Source: Avena insularis | Lineage: Eukaryota; Streptophyta; Magnoliopsida; Poales; Poaceae | NCBI GenBank assembly: GCA_023614405.1 | Contig: CM042690.1 | Span: forward strand, 523,544,293 to 523,608,292 | Length of the DNA: 64,000 nt | Direction: 5' to 3' | In this document: piece after piece, positions 19,889 through 30,800 of the stretch | Position numbering within the stretch: position 1 is the stretch's first letter | Layout of the letters: each line of letters begins with the position of its first letter | Translations under genes and position numbers: made by a program | The notes under the pieces: generated by a model | Told to the model about the DNA's origin: nothing | Database searches by the model: none | The model's input: the letters and a program-made list of their open reading frames with translations, nothing else

Positions 19889-22170
19889 TACCCACTTAGG
19901 CCAAAAGCCTAAGCTTGGGGGGAGGTACGCCGACACCGCACTCATCTCCATATCATGTTGTGTCGGTACTTTGTATATTCATGTTTTCGTTCTCTTTTTA
20001 GTTTTCGTTCTTCTTTTTCTTTTGCTTTCTAAAAACACAAAAAGACAAAAAATATTTTTGTTGTTTCTCTTTGGTTTGCTTCTTCTTTTTGCCCTGGTTT
20101 GTTTTTCCCTTTTTGCTTTGTTTGAACTATTCGAAAAACCCAAAAAGATTTTGCTTTGTTTGTTTTTCCCTTTTGGTTCTTGTTTAAAAATCGAAAACAC
20201 CAAAAATATTTGTCGTTCTTCTTTGGTTTTGTGAGTTTGCTACAGGGTTCAGCAGTCCTCAGCGGAATATTGGTTTCATATTATTATTCAAGCCACACAA
20301 GTGAAGAGCAATAATGAGGATTAATGACAACTTGAGGCATGATAAGAGGCTGGTAACGAACTCTATTTGTTTTCATTTTTGTACGTATACTCATCATTGT
20401 GGGCATGCTTAGTCTGTTCATGTAGGGTGTATGTTATCTTTGGATGCTTAGTAGTTCTTGCTTTCGTATGATTAGCTCCAGCTCGCTAATAGTTTGTAGC
20501 ATGTCTTATGAATGTTTGCTTGCATTGCTCTATTCATAAATTGGTATGACACCGCGGTATCCTCCTCTGAATGTTTCATTTGATTGACTTGGCACATGCT
20601 CACGCATGGACATGACTGTAATAATCAGTTAAGCCTTGATGAATTATTTTGCCTTAAGGATCTTGAATCACCTTCATGCCATGATTAGTCCTGTTTTGTT
20701 GCAAGCATGATAATGAAAGCTATTGCTCTCTCGTTTGTCGCTCCCTTACTATTGCTAGCCTTCACTTTTACTGAGTATGTTTTACTCATGTTTCCAACTC
20801 CCTTAAACCAAATATTCCCAAAGTGTCCACCATACCTACCCATTAGCATCACTTGCTACTTATGTGCATATTCAATATGCCTTGTTTTCTTCCGAATAAA
20901 ATGTTTGCTTGTTATGAGAAAATTAGTTAGTAAAGCTCTCACGGACTTGATGGCACACTTTATTTCCTGCACTTAATAAACCTGAACCATTGTGAACTCT
21001 CCATGAAAGTTATATGCTTGCAAATTATAGGCTGGGGATTAGCAGAACCGTGCTGTCATGGGGAACGCTTTCAACACTTGTCAATATATACCTAGTTGAT
21101 ACCTTGCTCTTTTGTTTGCGGATGTCGTCGGTGTGAAATAAAAGGGGATCTTATAAGTCCATGGAGTTATGTATGTGTGTTAGAGAAATGCCTGGGCCGC
21201 TGGTCTAATCCATGCTGACATGGTGGAAACCTATAGCGTAACCATAATGATATCTATGAAGCATTCTTATTTAAAAAAAAGAGAGAGATAGCTATTGAGA
21301 AAAAGAAAAAAAAGAGATTTATGAAAAGAGGAAAGAGTGAAAAAAGCACCATTTTCCCATGGTAAATAAGAAGATTGCTGAGATACTTATTGTCTGCTTG
21401 CCTTGTCATTTTAATATGGGGATTCTTCTGTATCATCGGGCAAGGGGTACCCCGTTGGCGGTTCTCAATGATACGCACATACTTACGATGACAAGAACTT
21501 ACCGGTAACTAAAGTTGAGTAGCATGAGGAGCGGCCCTCGTACTCAAGGGACTTGGGATTTTCAGTTTATAGTCTGTTAAGCATATAACTCAGATTAGAC
21601 CTCACTTTCACCTTAACCACATTAAAGATGCTTATGACAGGGGCAATGAGAGCTCAAAGCTAATGAGTACCATACTTTCAGCATTTGGAAGCCTTTCAAA
21701 TTATTCAAAACCTTTTCTTTTACTTGTTAAGTCTCCACATATTCTCTAAGCACCTTTTTGAGAGCATAGTTGTCATTCTTTGTGCTTGTTCCATTACTTG
21801 ATTATTTGTGCTATGACTTTGATGCTTGTATCCTTGATATCTTTACTTCTAGTCATCACTTGAACTTCAGAGGTTCCTTGATATTCATAATCAAAGGCAA
21901 GCGAGATACCACTCTATCATACCTTTCTATGAGCATTGTAATGTTGCTTATGTTTGTGCCTCATGCTATTTATTATTCTTGAGTTGGAATCTCTTCATAG
22001 CTTGTAATGACTATTAAGTAGACTCAGTTGCATACTCTTTATTATGAACTGTCTAAGTAGTTGATCACATTGCTGAGAATATTTACATCTTATGAAGCAA
22101 ATGAGTTCGTGAAAGTTCTTTTATCGCACTCAGTTTTCAATGAATTGCTTGAGGATAAGCAATAAGCTAA
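19889..22170 (+). other. RT-B 3' internal non-coding region
   Basis: 2.3 kb without real genes. It shares sequence with RT-A and RT-C, including GTCGCTCCC, CACCATACCTACCC, a stem-loop at 21402-21495 and GAAAGTATGG-type blocks. It contains T-rich stretches (19970-20230) and a purine-rich stretch (21270-21350). Confidence 0.65.
21402..21495 (+). other. Predicted three-tier stem-loop with GGGGTACCCC palindrome (RT-B)
   Basis: Outer stem CTTGTCAT (21402-21409) with ATGACAAG (21488-21495); middle stem GTATCAT (21430-21436) with ATGATAC (21468-21474); palindrome GGGGTACCCC at 21444-21453 in the loop. RT-C has the same arrangement at 55940-56033. Confidence 0.65.
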
Positions 22171-22183
22171 GCTTGGGGGGAGT
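22171..22183 (+). other. Polypurine tract of RT-B
   Basis: GCTTGGGGGGAGT directly before the 3' LTR; the plus-strand primer site. Confidence 0.85.
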
Positions 22184-22432
22184 TGATACGTCCAAAACGT
22201 ATCTACTTCCCCGAACACTTTTGCTATTGTTTCTCCTCTATACTTGTGTGATTTGGATACAACTAATGCAGACTAACGCTGTTTTCAGTAGAATTGCCTT
22301 AGTGTCTACTTTTTGTGCAGAAAACCAACTATCAGAAAAAATCCGTGAAAATATGCCAAAAATCCTATTTCACCCGAAGACTTCAGGAGCCAGAATACGA
22401 GACGGAGAAGAGCCAGGGGGTGGCCACACCAC

Positions 22433-24830
22433 CACTACAAGAACACCATCCCTATTGCAATACATACTTGGCAACGGCTTAAATATTCGTTGCAAATTTT
22501 TATCCTAGATACACACGTATTTGTTGGAGGCTACATTGTTGTTTTGTATACATATTGTAATTGGTAGAAATATTTTTTTGAGCCCAGCCCACTAAGGAGT
22601 AAGGATGTCTCATTTAACCTTACTACCCCTGCCACGAAGGCACAAACGCACGCCTGCAGCCGACGTTTTCGCTCCTCGCCTCCTCAAAACCTAGCCGCCT
22701 CCCTCAACTCCATGGGGGAGCAGGGCCTCCCACGCCGGTGATGTGGCTCACGCTGTGACCTCCCACTCCTCGCTTCGAACGGATATGATTCGGATTGATG
22801 AAATCTCAAAGGGATGAATCGAGACCAAAGCTCCTGCAACCATGATGGATTTGGGATACTGCATGATCCGTTGGTTTCTAGAAGAGACACGGCGGCGAGT
22901 TGGAGCTTCAGGTGAAATTCTATTTTCTCTCTGTCAGACCACTCTCTCGTTTTCCCTTGGCTTGATCCGTGTTATTCAGTTTTCTAGGATATTTCTGCAT
23001 CTGTGCCCATTCATGTCGTCGGCAGCTCATGGCTTGAAAATTTTCCCTGTTTGGATTGGTTATTGCAGACTCTAGCATGTTTTACATCTTGTAGCTTTCA
23101 AGGTTAACTCTATTGGCCGTAGTACAACTGACTTTAACGATGCAGGGAACTAAGTAATGGATGCCGGAACGGGCAGAGCTAGCACGCTGCGATCCCGGGC
23201 GGCCGCCTGGGCTCCACTGGTTCATCTGCCTTGAAGTGTGGTTCACCTAATAATTTATTCAGTTTGGATGCACTTAATTTTCTCTTGCACAGGCTCCATG
23301 AACAGGCAAGCTACGCCAGGTTGCCCAATGTTTTCCCTTGTGCTTAGCAAGGTGCAGGAGGATCAGCAACAGTAACATTAGCTTCATTGTTGTGCGAGAG
23401 TGCTATCATCAACAAAACTTTGGCCACATTGGACATTAGGAATGTAGCATGGATATCAGGTACATCTCTCGCGATGATTGCCAATCCCTATCTCCCATGT
23501 CTTTGTCGCTATAGAGTTTCTTTGTGCATCGATCAGACTACCAATATGATGTACTCCTTTCCGCCCAAATCATATTGTGCCCACGTTTCTCTTGATGCAA
23601 ACTGCAGTCAATCGATACGCTGCCATTTATGTAGTGCCTATGTTATCTACCTTGAGCTACTCATGTTATGTGATGCAAGACATGTGTGAACTTCTACTTA
23701 TGCCCATCAAATCAACTGTTTTGCCTTATGATACTCCCCCATCCAAATCAGTTGACTCAGATTTGTCTAGATTCGATTGTATCTAGACTTGTTTTAGTGC
23801 TAGATACATCCGAATCTAGACAAAACCAAGTCAACTAATTTGGATCAGAGAGATTACTATATTGAACATAAAACTGATTAGTTAATTAAGAAGAAGAATT
23901 TCGATCTGCCGTTAGATGGACCATCTAGTTAATTAAAATTATTTGATCTTCTGTTTCATGGACTCATTCATAGTCTTTATATGGTAATTTTTTGTATTTC
24001 CATCTGTTTGGTAACCACTTTGACATGTTGGTCTGATGAGCTATATCAAGGATATGCAAAAATGTCTTGTCGTGTTGGCTTAGCTTTGGCATGCCCCCAA
24101 TGTGGGATATCTATAAATTATTACTTGGTAGAAATCACTATGCCCTCCGGACTCTTCGTTATTTTAATACTGAAAATGAAATTTGTATTTGCAGGTCACA
24201 TACATCAGCAAGGCTTACTACTTGCATATCAGTTTTGGATATGTTAGGCCAAATACTAGAAAGAACATATCATATTTTGAGGAAAGATTATAAATCGTCT
24301 AATCTTCTGACGATTTTTGTGTATGGAATATAGTTCCAAAAAGTATATACAGAGGACTATGTAGCATATCATATTTTGATGCAAGATTGTGTATAGTCTA
24401 TTCTTCAGATGATTTTCATGTGTGGAAGGTGTTACGTTAATGAATATTCAAGTATATGCAATGTAATGCATTCAGATTCTCCTATTTGTGTGTGATGTTG
24501 CATGTCTCGTATGAAGTATGTCCACTTGCTAAGTAAAATATTTGTCATCCTCAGTTATTAGACCATCCAAATTTAAAAGTATCATTTGAAATAGAATTTT
24601 CAAAACGAACGGGTGCCTCTACCAACGCATACAATTGTTGCTTTGGTTCTGTATCTATTTTGCAACGCTTATACCATTGGTTACCAACGCACATATATAT
24701 GTCGCATTGTACCCTAGCAACGCCCAAAAACGCAACGCATTTTTATCCGTTGGTATAGTCCCTAGCAATGCCTATATGGACGGTTAGATACAGATAAATG
24801 CGTTGTTGTAGAGGGGGTCTTCTTGTAGTG
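22433..24830. mobile_element. Small non-autonomous CACTA element E (2.4 kb)
   Basis: Ends CACTACAAGAACACC and GTCTTCTTGTAGTG are inverted repeats. The 3 bp TSD CAC lies at 22430-22432 and 24831-24833. Removing it restores the LTR sequence present at 14222-14245. Subterminal motifs around CAACGC/GCGTTG occur near both ends. No transposase. The GC-rich part at 22620-23250 looks like a gene 5' region (AAAACCTAGCCGCC, then possible intron borders) and may be captured host sequence. Confidence 0.9.
23732..23855. mobile_element. Stowaway-like MITE (~120 bp)
   Basis: TA then CTCCCCCATCCAAAT...GTTGACT; the far side has AGTCAACTAATTTGGATCAGAGAG. The arms pair for most of their length, including TCTAGA blocks. 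The Stowaway signature (CTCCC start, TA target) is clear. The right edge is slightly decayed, so the end is approximate. Confidence 0.75.
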
Positions 24831-25978
24831 CACCTGGTGGCACGGGCTAGGCCAGGCCGCGCCAGGGGGTGGTGTGGGCCCCCTAGGCACCCCCTCGGTC
24901 TCCCTCTTCGCCTATAAGGAGCCTTCTGACCAAAAAACTCTGGGGGGTTCGACGTTTTTCCATAAGGAGTTTCGCTCCGCCGCCACCACCAGATTCTACA
25001 AAACAGCACCAGAAACTCCGTTCTGGCACCCTACCGGGACGGGGAATTGGAGGAGATCATCGCCATCATCATCACCATCGCTTCTCCATCGACCATCCAT
25101 GTTTCCCCCATCTATGAGTGAGTAATCCCCCGCTATAGGCTCTGTGGATGGTAGGGATTGGATGAGATCGTTCATGTAATGATATCAGATTGTTAGGGCA
25201 TGGTGCCTAGTATCTTTTATTAATACTTTATGACTTTGTTGTGACCTGTTGTGTTTAATGCTTGTCACTAGGGCCCGAGTGCCATGATTTCATATCTGAA
25301 CATGTTATTGATTCATTATGATAGTATTGTTTATGGTCTTATTTGCAAGTTGTATACACACGTTGTTGTCCGGAACCAATGGCCCCGAAGTGACAGAAAT
25401 CGGGATAACCAGAGGGAATGGATTTGATGCGAGGATCACATGTGTTCATGGAGTGTTAATGCTTTGCTCTGGTGCTCTATTAAAAGGAGCACCTTAATTG
25501 CCAGTAGTTCCCTTGAGGCCCCGCTGCAAACGGGCTGGCAGGACAAAAGATGTTGTGCAAGTTCTCATTGCGAGCACGTATGACTATATATGGAACACAT
25601 GCCTAGGATTATCTAGTACTTGGATGCTTTATCTTATTTATCTGCAATTGCCCTATATTCTGATTGCTATGTGAATTGTCTTGTCCATGCAACGCCCGTC
25701 CATCCATCCCTATGCCTACCGCACTCGAATCCTACTATTTATTGCTATTGTTACTACTGTCCTTACTTTACTACTGCTGCTACTTTACTATTCCTACTAT
25801 AAAACTGTTGCTACTGATAAAATGCTGTGAGCAAGATTGTTTCCAGGTGCAGCTGAATTGACAACTAAGTTGTTAAGGCTTATAAATATTGTTTGGCTCC
25901 CCTTGTGTCGAATCAATAAATTGGGTTTCACTTCCCTTGAAAATACTGCGATACACCCCCTATACTTGTGGGTCATCA

Positions 25979-28589
25979 AGAAGCCGGCCGGAGATGATCC
26001 GCATAAGGGCAAGATCCTCACACACCCTTCGGACGCTAGCCAGTGGAACGCACTGGACATTGACTTTCCAGACTTCGGGGGCGATCCAAGGAACGTCAGG
26101 CTTGGTATGAGCACCGATGGACTCAATTCGTTTGGCAACCAGAGTAGCACACATAGCACCTGGCCCGTGTTTGTATGGCCGTACAACCTCCCTCCCTGGC
26201 TATGCACCAAGCAGAGATACGTATACATGTGTATTCTGATTCAAGGGCCAAAACAACCAGGTATCGACATGCATCTGTATCTCGGGCTGCTGAAAGAAGA
26301 GTTAGCCATGTTGTGGGAGACGCCAGCCCATACGTGGGACGCATACATAAGAGATTATTTCCCTATGAGAGCCGCGCTTCTCACGACGGTGCAGGACTAT
26401 CCAGGTTATGCATACGTGTCTGCCCAGGTGAACCACGGACACAAAGCATGTGTCAAGTGCATGGATAAGACCCCGCATCTCCAGCTACCAAGGGATCCCG
26501 GGTCATCGAAGACCGTGTTCCAACGGACTTGAATGTGGCTTCCAAAGGATCACGCGTGGAGAAAGCATAGAGATCTGTTTGATGGCAAAGTAGAGCTCGA
26601 AAAATCCCCACGTCCGAGGAGCGGAGAAGTGATCCAAGATATGTTGGACAAATGGGAAGAGTGCCCTTTGCCAGGAAAGAAGCGTCCGAGGACGAAACCG
26701 CTGCATGGTGTGTGGAAAGCTAGGCCTGTTTTCTGGGACCTGCCATACTAGAAATACCTCCACATGCCCCATAGCCTTGATGTCATGCACATCACGAATA
26801 AAGTGTGCGAGAGTCTGCTTGCCACTATCATCAACATGCCGGATAGGACCAAAGACGGGCTGAAAGCAAGGAACGACCTGATGGAACTTGGCATCAAGGA
26901 AGAACTTCATGAGACGTCGCTGCCCGATGATGATGATGACGATGATGATGATGATGATGATGATGAGACGGCGCCTGAAGATACTCAAGGTCGCCGCAAA
27001 AGGGTTAAGAGAGGAATTGCAGTGTTTTCGGCTGCCTGCTTCACTCTAAGTGAGCAGGAGCTTGAGCAGTTTTTTAACTGCCTCCTAGGAGTCAAAGTTT
27101 CTTACGGTTACTCGGGGAATATAGGCAGATATCTAGACAAAGCGAAGAAGAGGTTCAGCGGGATGAGGTCTCACGACTGTCACGTGATGATGACACAGAT
27201 ACTTCCCGTTGCGATCCGAGGGATAATGGACGAGCACATCTGTGAGGCGTTGTTTGGCCTCTGCAACTTCTTCGACGTCATCTCGAGGAAGTCGATTGGC
27301 TTGAAGCAGCTCGACACACTACAAGATGAGATCGTCGTGATACTATGTGAGCTCGAGATTTACTTCCCGCCCGCATTCTTCGACATCATGGTCCATCTAC
27401 TCGTCCATGTCGTGGATGACATCATTCATCTCGGGACGACATTCCTGCACAACATGATGCCATTTGAAAGGCTTAACGGTGTTATCAAAGGATTTGTACG
27501 CAACAGGTCCCGTCCAGATGGAAGCATTGCCAAGGCCTTTCTGACCTATGAGTGCGTCTCTTTCTGCCAGAATTATCTACGCACCGACCCAGACAACGAG
27601 GATGACCCTGTTGGTCTGCCCAAAAGGACGCACCTTGGCAGGCTCGCTGGATATAGCCACCGCGAGGGCTTTCGCACCATGCATGTCGGTGCGAAGGGTC
27701 GACGTGACGACTTTGACAGGGCACACCGAGTCGCTCTACAACACATCGAATTGGTCGATCCTTGGGTGGAAGATCACAAAAGGTTAATCGAGCAGAAGTT
27801 CATTGACCTTGGTCGGTCGAGGAAGAAGGGAGACGTAACAAGAGAGCACAACTCTAGCTTCACGGCTTGGTTCAAGAAGAAGCTTCAAGACAATCCCCCC
27901 GCAGACCCGCATACGCCTTCTACGGAGGATGAAAAACTACTTTTCGCCTTGTCAAATGGCCCCGGGCACAACATGAGGACATATCAGGCATACGACATCA
28001 ACGGGTACAGATTCTACACCGAGAAAAGGGACATGAGCAGCGACTATCAGAACTCAGGAGTAACGATGATATCCTATACCGATGACGAAGCCACCGTCAA
28101 GGAACGATTTTACGGAAGGATCGAGGAGATCTGGGAGCTCGACTATGCCGGAGAGAAGGTGCCGATGTTTCGTGTCAGATGGGCCAAGAGCGTCCAAAAA
28201 GAGGGTCGGTATTTCACCACCATGGTTATACCCGATGCCTCTGCGAAGAACGCCACCGCAAAAAATGAGACATGGGTACTCGCGAGCCAAGTTGACCAAT
28301 GTTTCTTCATCATTGACCATCAAAGCCAAGCCGTGTTGTCGTGAGGAGGGGCAAGAGGAGCATCCTCGGAATGGACGGACCCGCCAACGAGCAAGACTTA
28401 GAAAAGAATGGCGATCCAATGATCGAAGAGGAATTCGACAAGTACTTCGACAAGCCGACTGCTGCAGGAAAAAGGAAGACCACCCTACCTACTAAAGGTT
28501 GTCCATTCACGAGAAGAAACCTTAACCTTTCCGGGCTAAAGTATTCAACCGCGAGGAAGAATGGCAAGAAGATTGGAAAGATACGCTAG
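25979..28589 (+). pseudogene. TNP2: TNP2-type CACTA transposase, C-terminal part
   Basis: Continues 13030-13987 after RT-B. Transposase_21 features: WPVFVWPYNLPPW, LKEELAMLWE, then MPHSLDVMHI with the conserved Asp and KARNDLMELG. A 13-residue Asp run is encoded at about 26928-26966. DUF4218-like (LDTLQDEIVVILCELEIYFP, HNMMPFERLNGVIKG) and DUF4216-like (YGRIEEIWELDY, FRVRW) regions follow. Stops at 26530 (TGA) and 26749 (TAG, where Trp is expected before KYLHMPHS) break it. A frameshift near 28320 moves the tail (RRGKRSILGMDG...) to another frame, ending at 28589. Not functional. Confidence 0.88.
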
Positions 28590-29140
28590 CTCTAGCTAGC
28601 TCGGAATCGAGATCATGCACACATGACATGACATTTTTGCGGAGAATATTGGTATGTATGGATATTGAATAAGATGTCCTTGTTTTAAATAGTTTTGTGA
28701 ATATTAAACTTAATTACTATTTTTTACAAAATATACTAGATATTAATGACAAGTATTTTGGAACATATTAAAAAATTAATATTAAACTCAATTACTTCCA
28801 CAAGTATTTAGGAAAATATTTTGTAAAATATTAAAATATACTATATATTAAAATATTTTGTAAAATATACTAGATATGCGCCATTGGTATTTTGTAAAAT
28901 ATTAAAAAATTGAAAAAAAATTGTGAGAGATCCCAGGAATCAAAACTGAGAGCTCCAGCAACAGCAGATGCACATAGCGATGACCACTGCGGTAGACGTG
29001 TATAGGTGACACAAACTAGGGCGTCGTGGTTTTAGGCTAAGTGCAAAATACCAATGGCGCATATCGGGAAATATGCGCCACGGATGTTTTACACTTAGCC
29101 AAAAACCGGTTGGCCTCTCTCCCTGATCACGAACCCTAGC
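28590..29140 (+). other. AT-rich spacer with internal CACTA-type motifs
   Basis: 28670-28930 is a strongly AT-rich patch with repeated TTGTAAAATATTAAAAT and TATACTAGATAT. At 28876 and at 29050-29082 it holds TATGCGCCATTGG and CCAATGGCGCATAT motifs, otherwise typical of the element's termini. It may be a regulatory spacer for the second gene. Confidence 0.5.
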
Positions 29141-29170
29141 GCATTATTCCCCTTTCGTTCTCACGCTGCG

Positions 29171-29435
29171 CCACCGACGAGGAGGGAGAAGGGCAGCGCC
29201 GCACCACCGACGAGGAAGGAGAAGGCAGCGCCGCGCGCGCCACCGACGAGGAGGAGAAGGGCAGCGTCGCGCGCGCCACCGACGAGGAAGGAGAAGGCAG
29301 CGCCGCGCACGCCACCGACGAGGAGGATAAGGGCAGCATCGCGCGTGCCATCGACGAGTAAGGAGAAGGCAGCGCCGCGCGTGCCACCGACGAGGAGGAG
29401 AAGGGCAGCGCTGCGCGCGCCACCGACGCCAAGAT
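29171..29435 (+). repeat. GC-rich minisatellite, ~36 bp unit, 8 copies
   Basis: Units of GCCACCGACGAGGA...GGAGAAGGGCAGCGC start near 29171, 29204, 29240, 29275, 29311, 29347, 29383 and 29420. Alternate units differ (AGGAGG/GGAAGG), giving a 72 bp higher-order period. It lies upstream of the second gene, probably in its leader. Open frames on both strands are repeat by-products. Confidence 0.85.
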
Positions 29436-30800
29436 CCCTTCTTCCCACCCCGCAGACGGTGCCTACTCCGAGATCCCACCGCCATCCATCTTCTCCGGCA
29501 GTCCTGGACTTCTATCCTGTAAGTCCATTCCATTAACACCTCTTTTTTACTTTCTTCGACGTGATTCGGTCAGGCCATCGGCTACAACACCTCCTCAACC
29601 TCGGATCCACATGTCACTGATGAACTGTAAGAACACATACTGATGAGCACATAGTAGGACAATGTTTAATAGCATATGTCTGCACCATGGTTCCAACAAA
29701 AGTAGAAACAATGCATTTCTTCTATCAGAGTGAAAGAAAATGCTCCAACCATTAAATTAGTGGTTTTCTCATCCACTAAGTCAAGATAGGCACAGAGCCA
29801 GCATTCTAAATTATTTAATCACATGCTTGTCTGTAAAGTGGTGGCTCCATTGGCCATGAAGTACGCTTGCTTGTATGATTCTTGCAACATGAATAGCATG
29901 ATGATAGGTGATTTAGCCTTTTTTTCAGCTCCATTTCAATCTCGGAATCATCCGTTGTCCTAGTATGTTCTTATGGATGAATCCTAGTACTTGTCAATGA
30001 GCTCTTCATGTTGTGTCTGATATATACTGTGGTGGCAAATCCGCAAGTACGTACAGTACATGATAATCCTAGCTTGCAAGTGGCAGTCAGACCACTAGCC
30101 ACAGTATTTCCTTTTGCTTTCATTCCAGCTGTTATTGTGTTTCTCCTTTAGCTTTGCTATTTAGCTTTTGCCACTAAGCTAGCAAGTAGTATTAGTCAGT
30201 AGTCATGTTCTGCTACACTAGCACGATCAGCTCGATTTTTCACTGACGGCTTTCCTAATGTGCCGTTGCTTTCTGGTTGCTGTTCGATGCCTGCATGTTT
30301 TCTATTGCTGTTGAGCTAGTAGGTTCTAGTACACTTCCTTTTGCACTTGGGCAGCAATCTAAGTATTGGATTGTATAAATTTACTATCGAATTTGTGTAC
30401 GTATGACCCTTTGGTTTTTTTTATCAGAAGTATCTGTTCTATGTAAACAAATTGTTCATGCCGTTTTTGTGGGTTTCGGAGTCCTCTATTTTGCACTCTG
30501 CATTCCTTGTGTTGGCTCTGTTCAGCTTTGTGCTTCCTCCTTTTAGCTTTACTGCTGCATGTTGGCACATGACTAGTCTCCCTAAAAAAAGGGACTACTG
30601 AGTATCATGTTCTGTTATAGTAGCACCACGATAAGCTGGATTTTGCTGACCAGAGCGGCATTGCTTCTGTTGCTTTCTGGTGTAATTTGCATGTTTTCTT
30701 TCTGTTGCGTTGAATCGCTTGAAAGCTTATCGTCGTTATCGACATGGTTGGTTGTTGCTGAATGCTGAGATGGTACACTTTGTTTTGCAACTTACGCAGC
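29436..30800 (+). other. Probable 5' intron of the second CACTA gene
   Basis: A GC-rich leader with CTATCCTGTAAGTCC (candidate donor near 29519) is followed by about 1.2 kb of T-rich non-coding sequence, ending in a splice acceptor CAACTTACGCAG at 30800. Confidence 0.45.

Larger units (their letters stand above)
13988..25978 (+). mobile_element. Athila-type LTR retrotransposon RT-B, complete ends, TSD AGAAG
   Basis: 5' LTR 13988-15379 (1392 bp) and 3' LTR 22184-25978, which is 1394 bp once CACTA E and its 3 bp duplication are subtracted. Both start TGATACGTCC and end GTCATCA. The 5 bp TSD AGAAG is exact (13983-13987 and 25979-25983). It has a PBS for tRNA-Asp and a G-rich PPT. Internally it has gag, a protease remnant and an Athila-type downstream ORF, but no reverse transcriptase, RNase H or integrase. 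It is non-autonomous and needed a helper. Sabrina/WHAM-like, but the family name is tentative. Confidence 0.92.
22184..25978 (+). repeat. 3' LTR of RT-B, interrupted by CACTA E
   Basis: LTR parts are 22184-22432 and 24831-25978, the latter starting with the CAC duplication. Together they match the 5' LTR in length and sequence with scattered, mainly transitional, differences. Confidence 0.92.

Noticed and set aside
21272..21350. Polypurine tract of RT-B
   Set aside because: Purine-rich but 0.8 kb before the 3' LTR; the true PPT adjoins the LTR at 22171-22183.
29136..29539. Arg/Pro/Ala-rich repetitive frames on the minus strand
   Set aside because: Produced by the 36 bp minisatellite; period divisible by three keeps all frames open.
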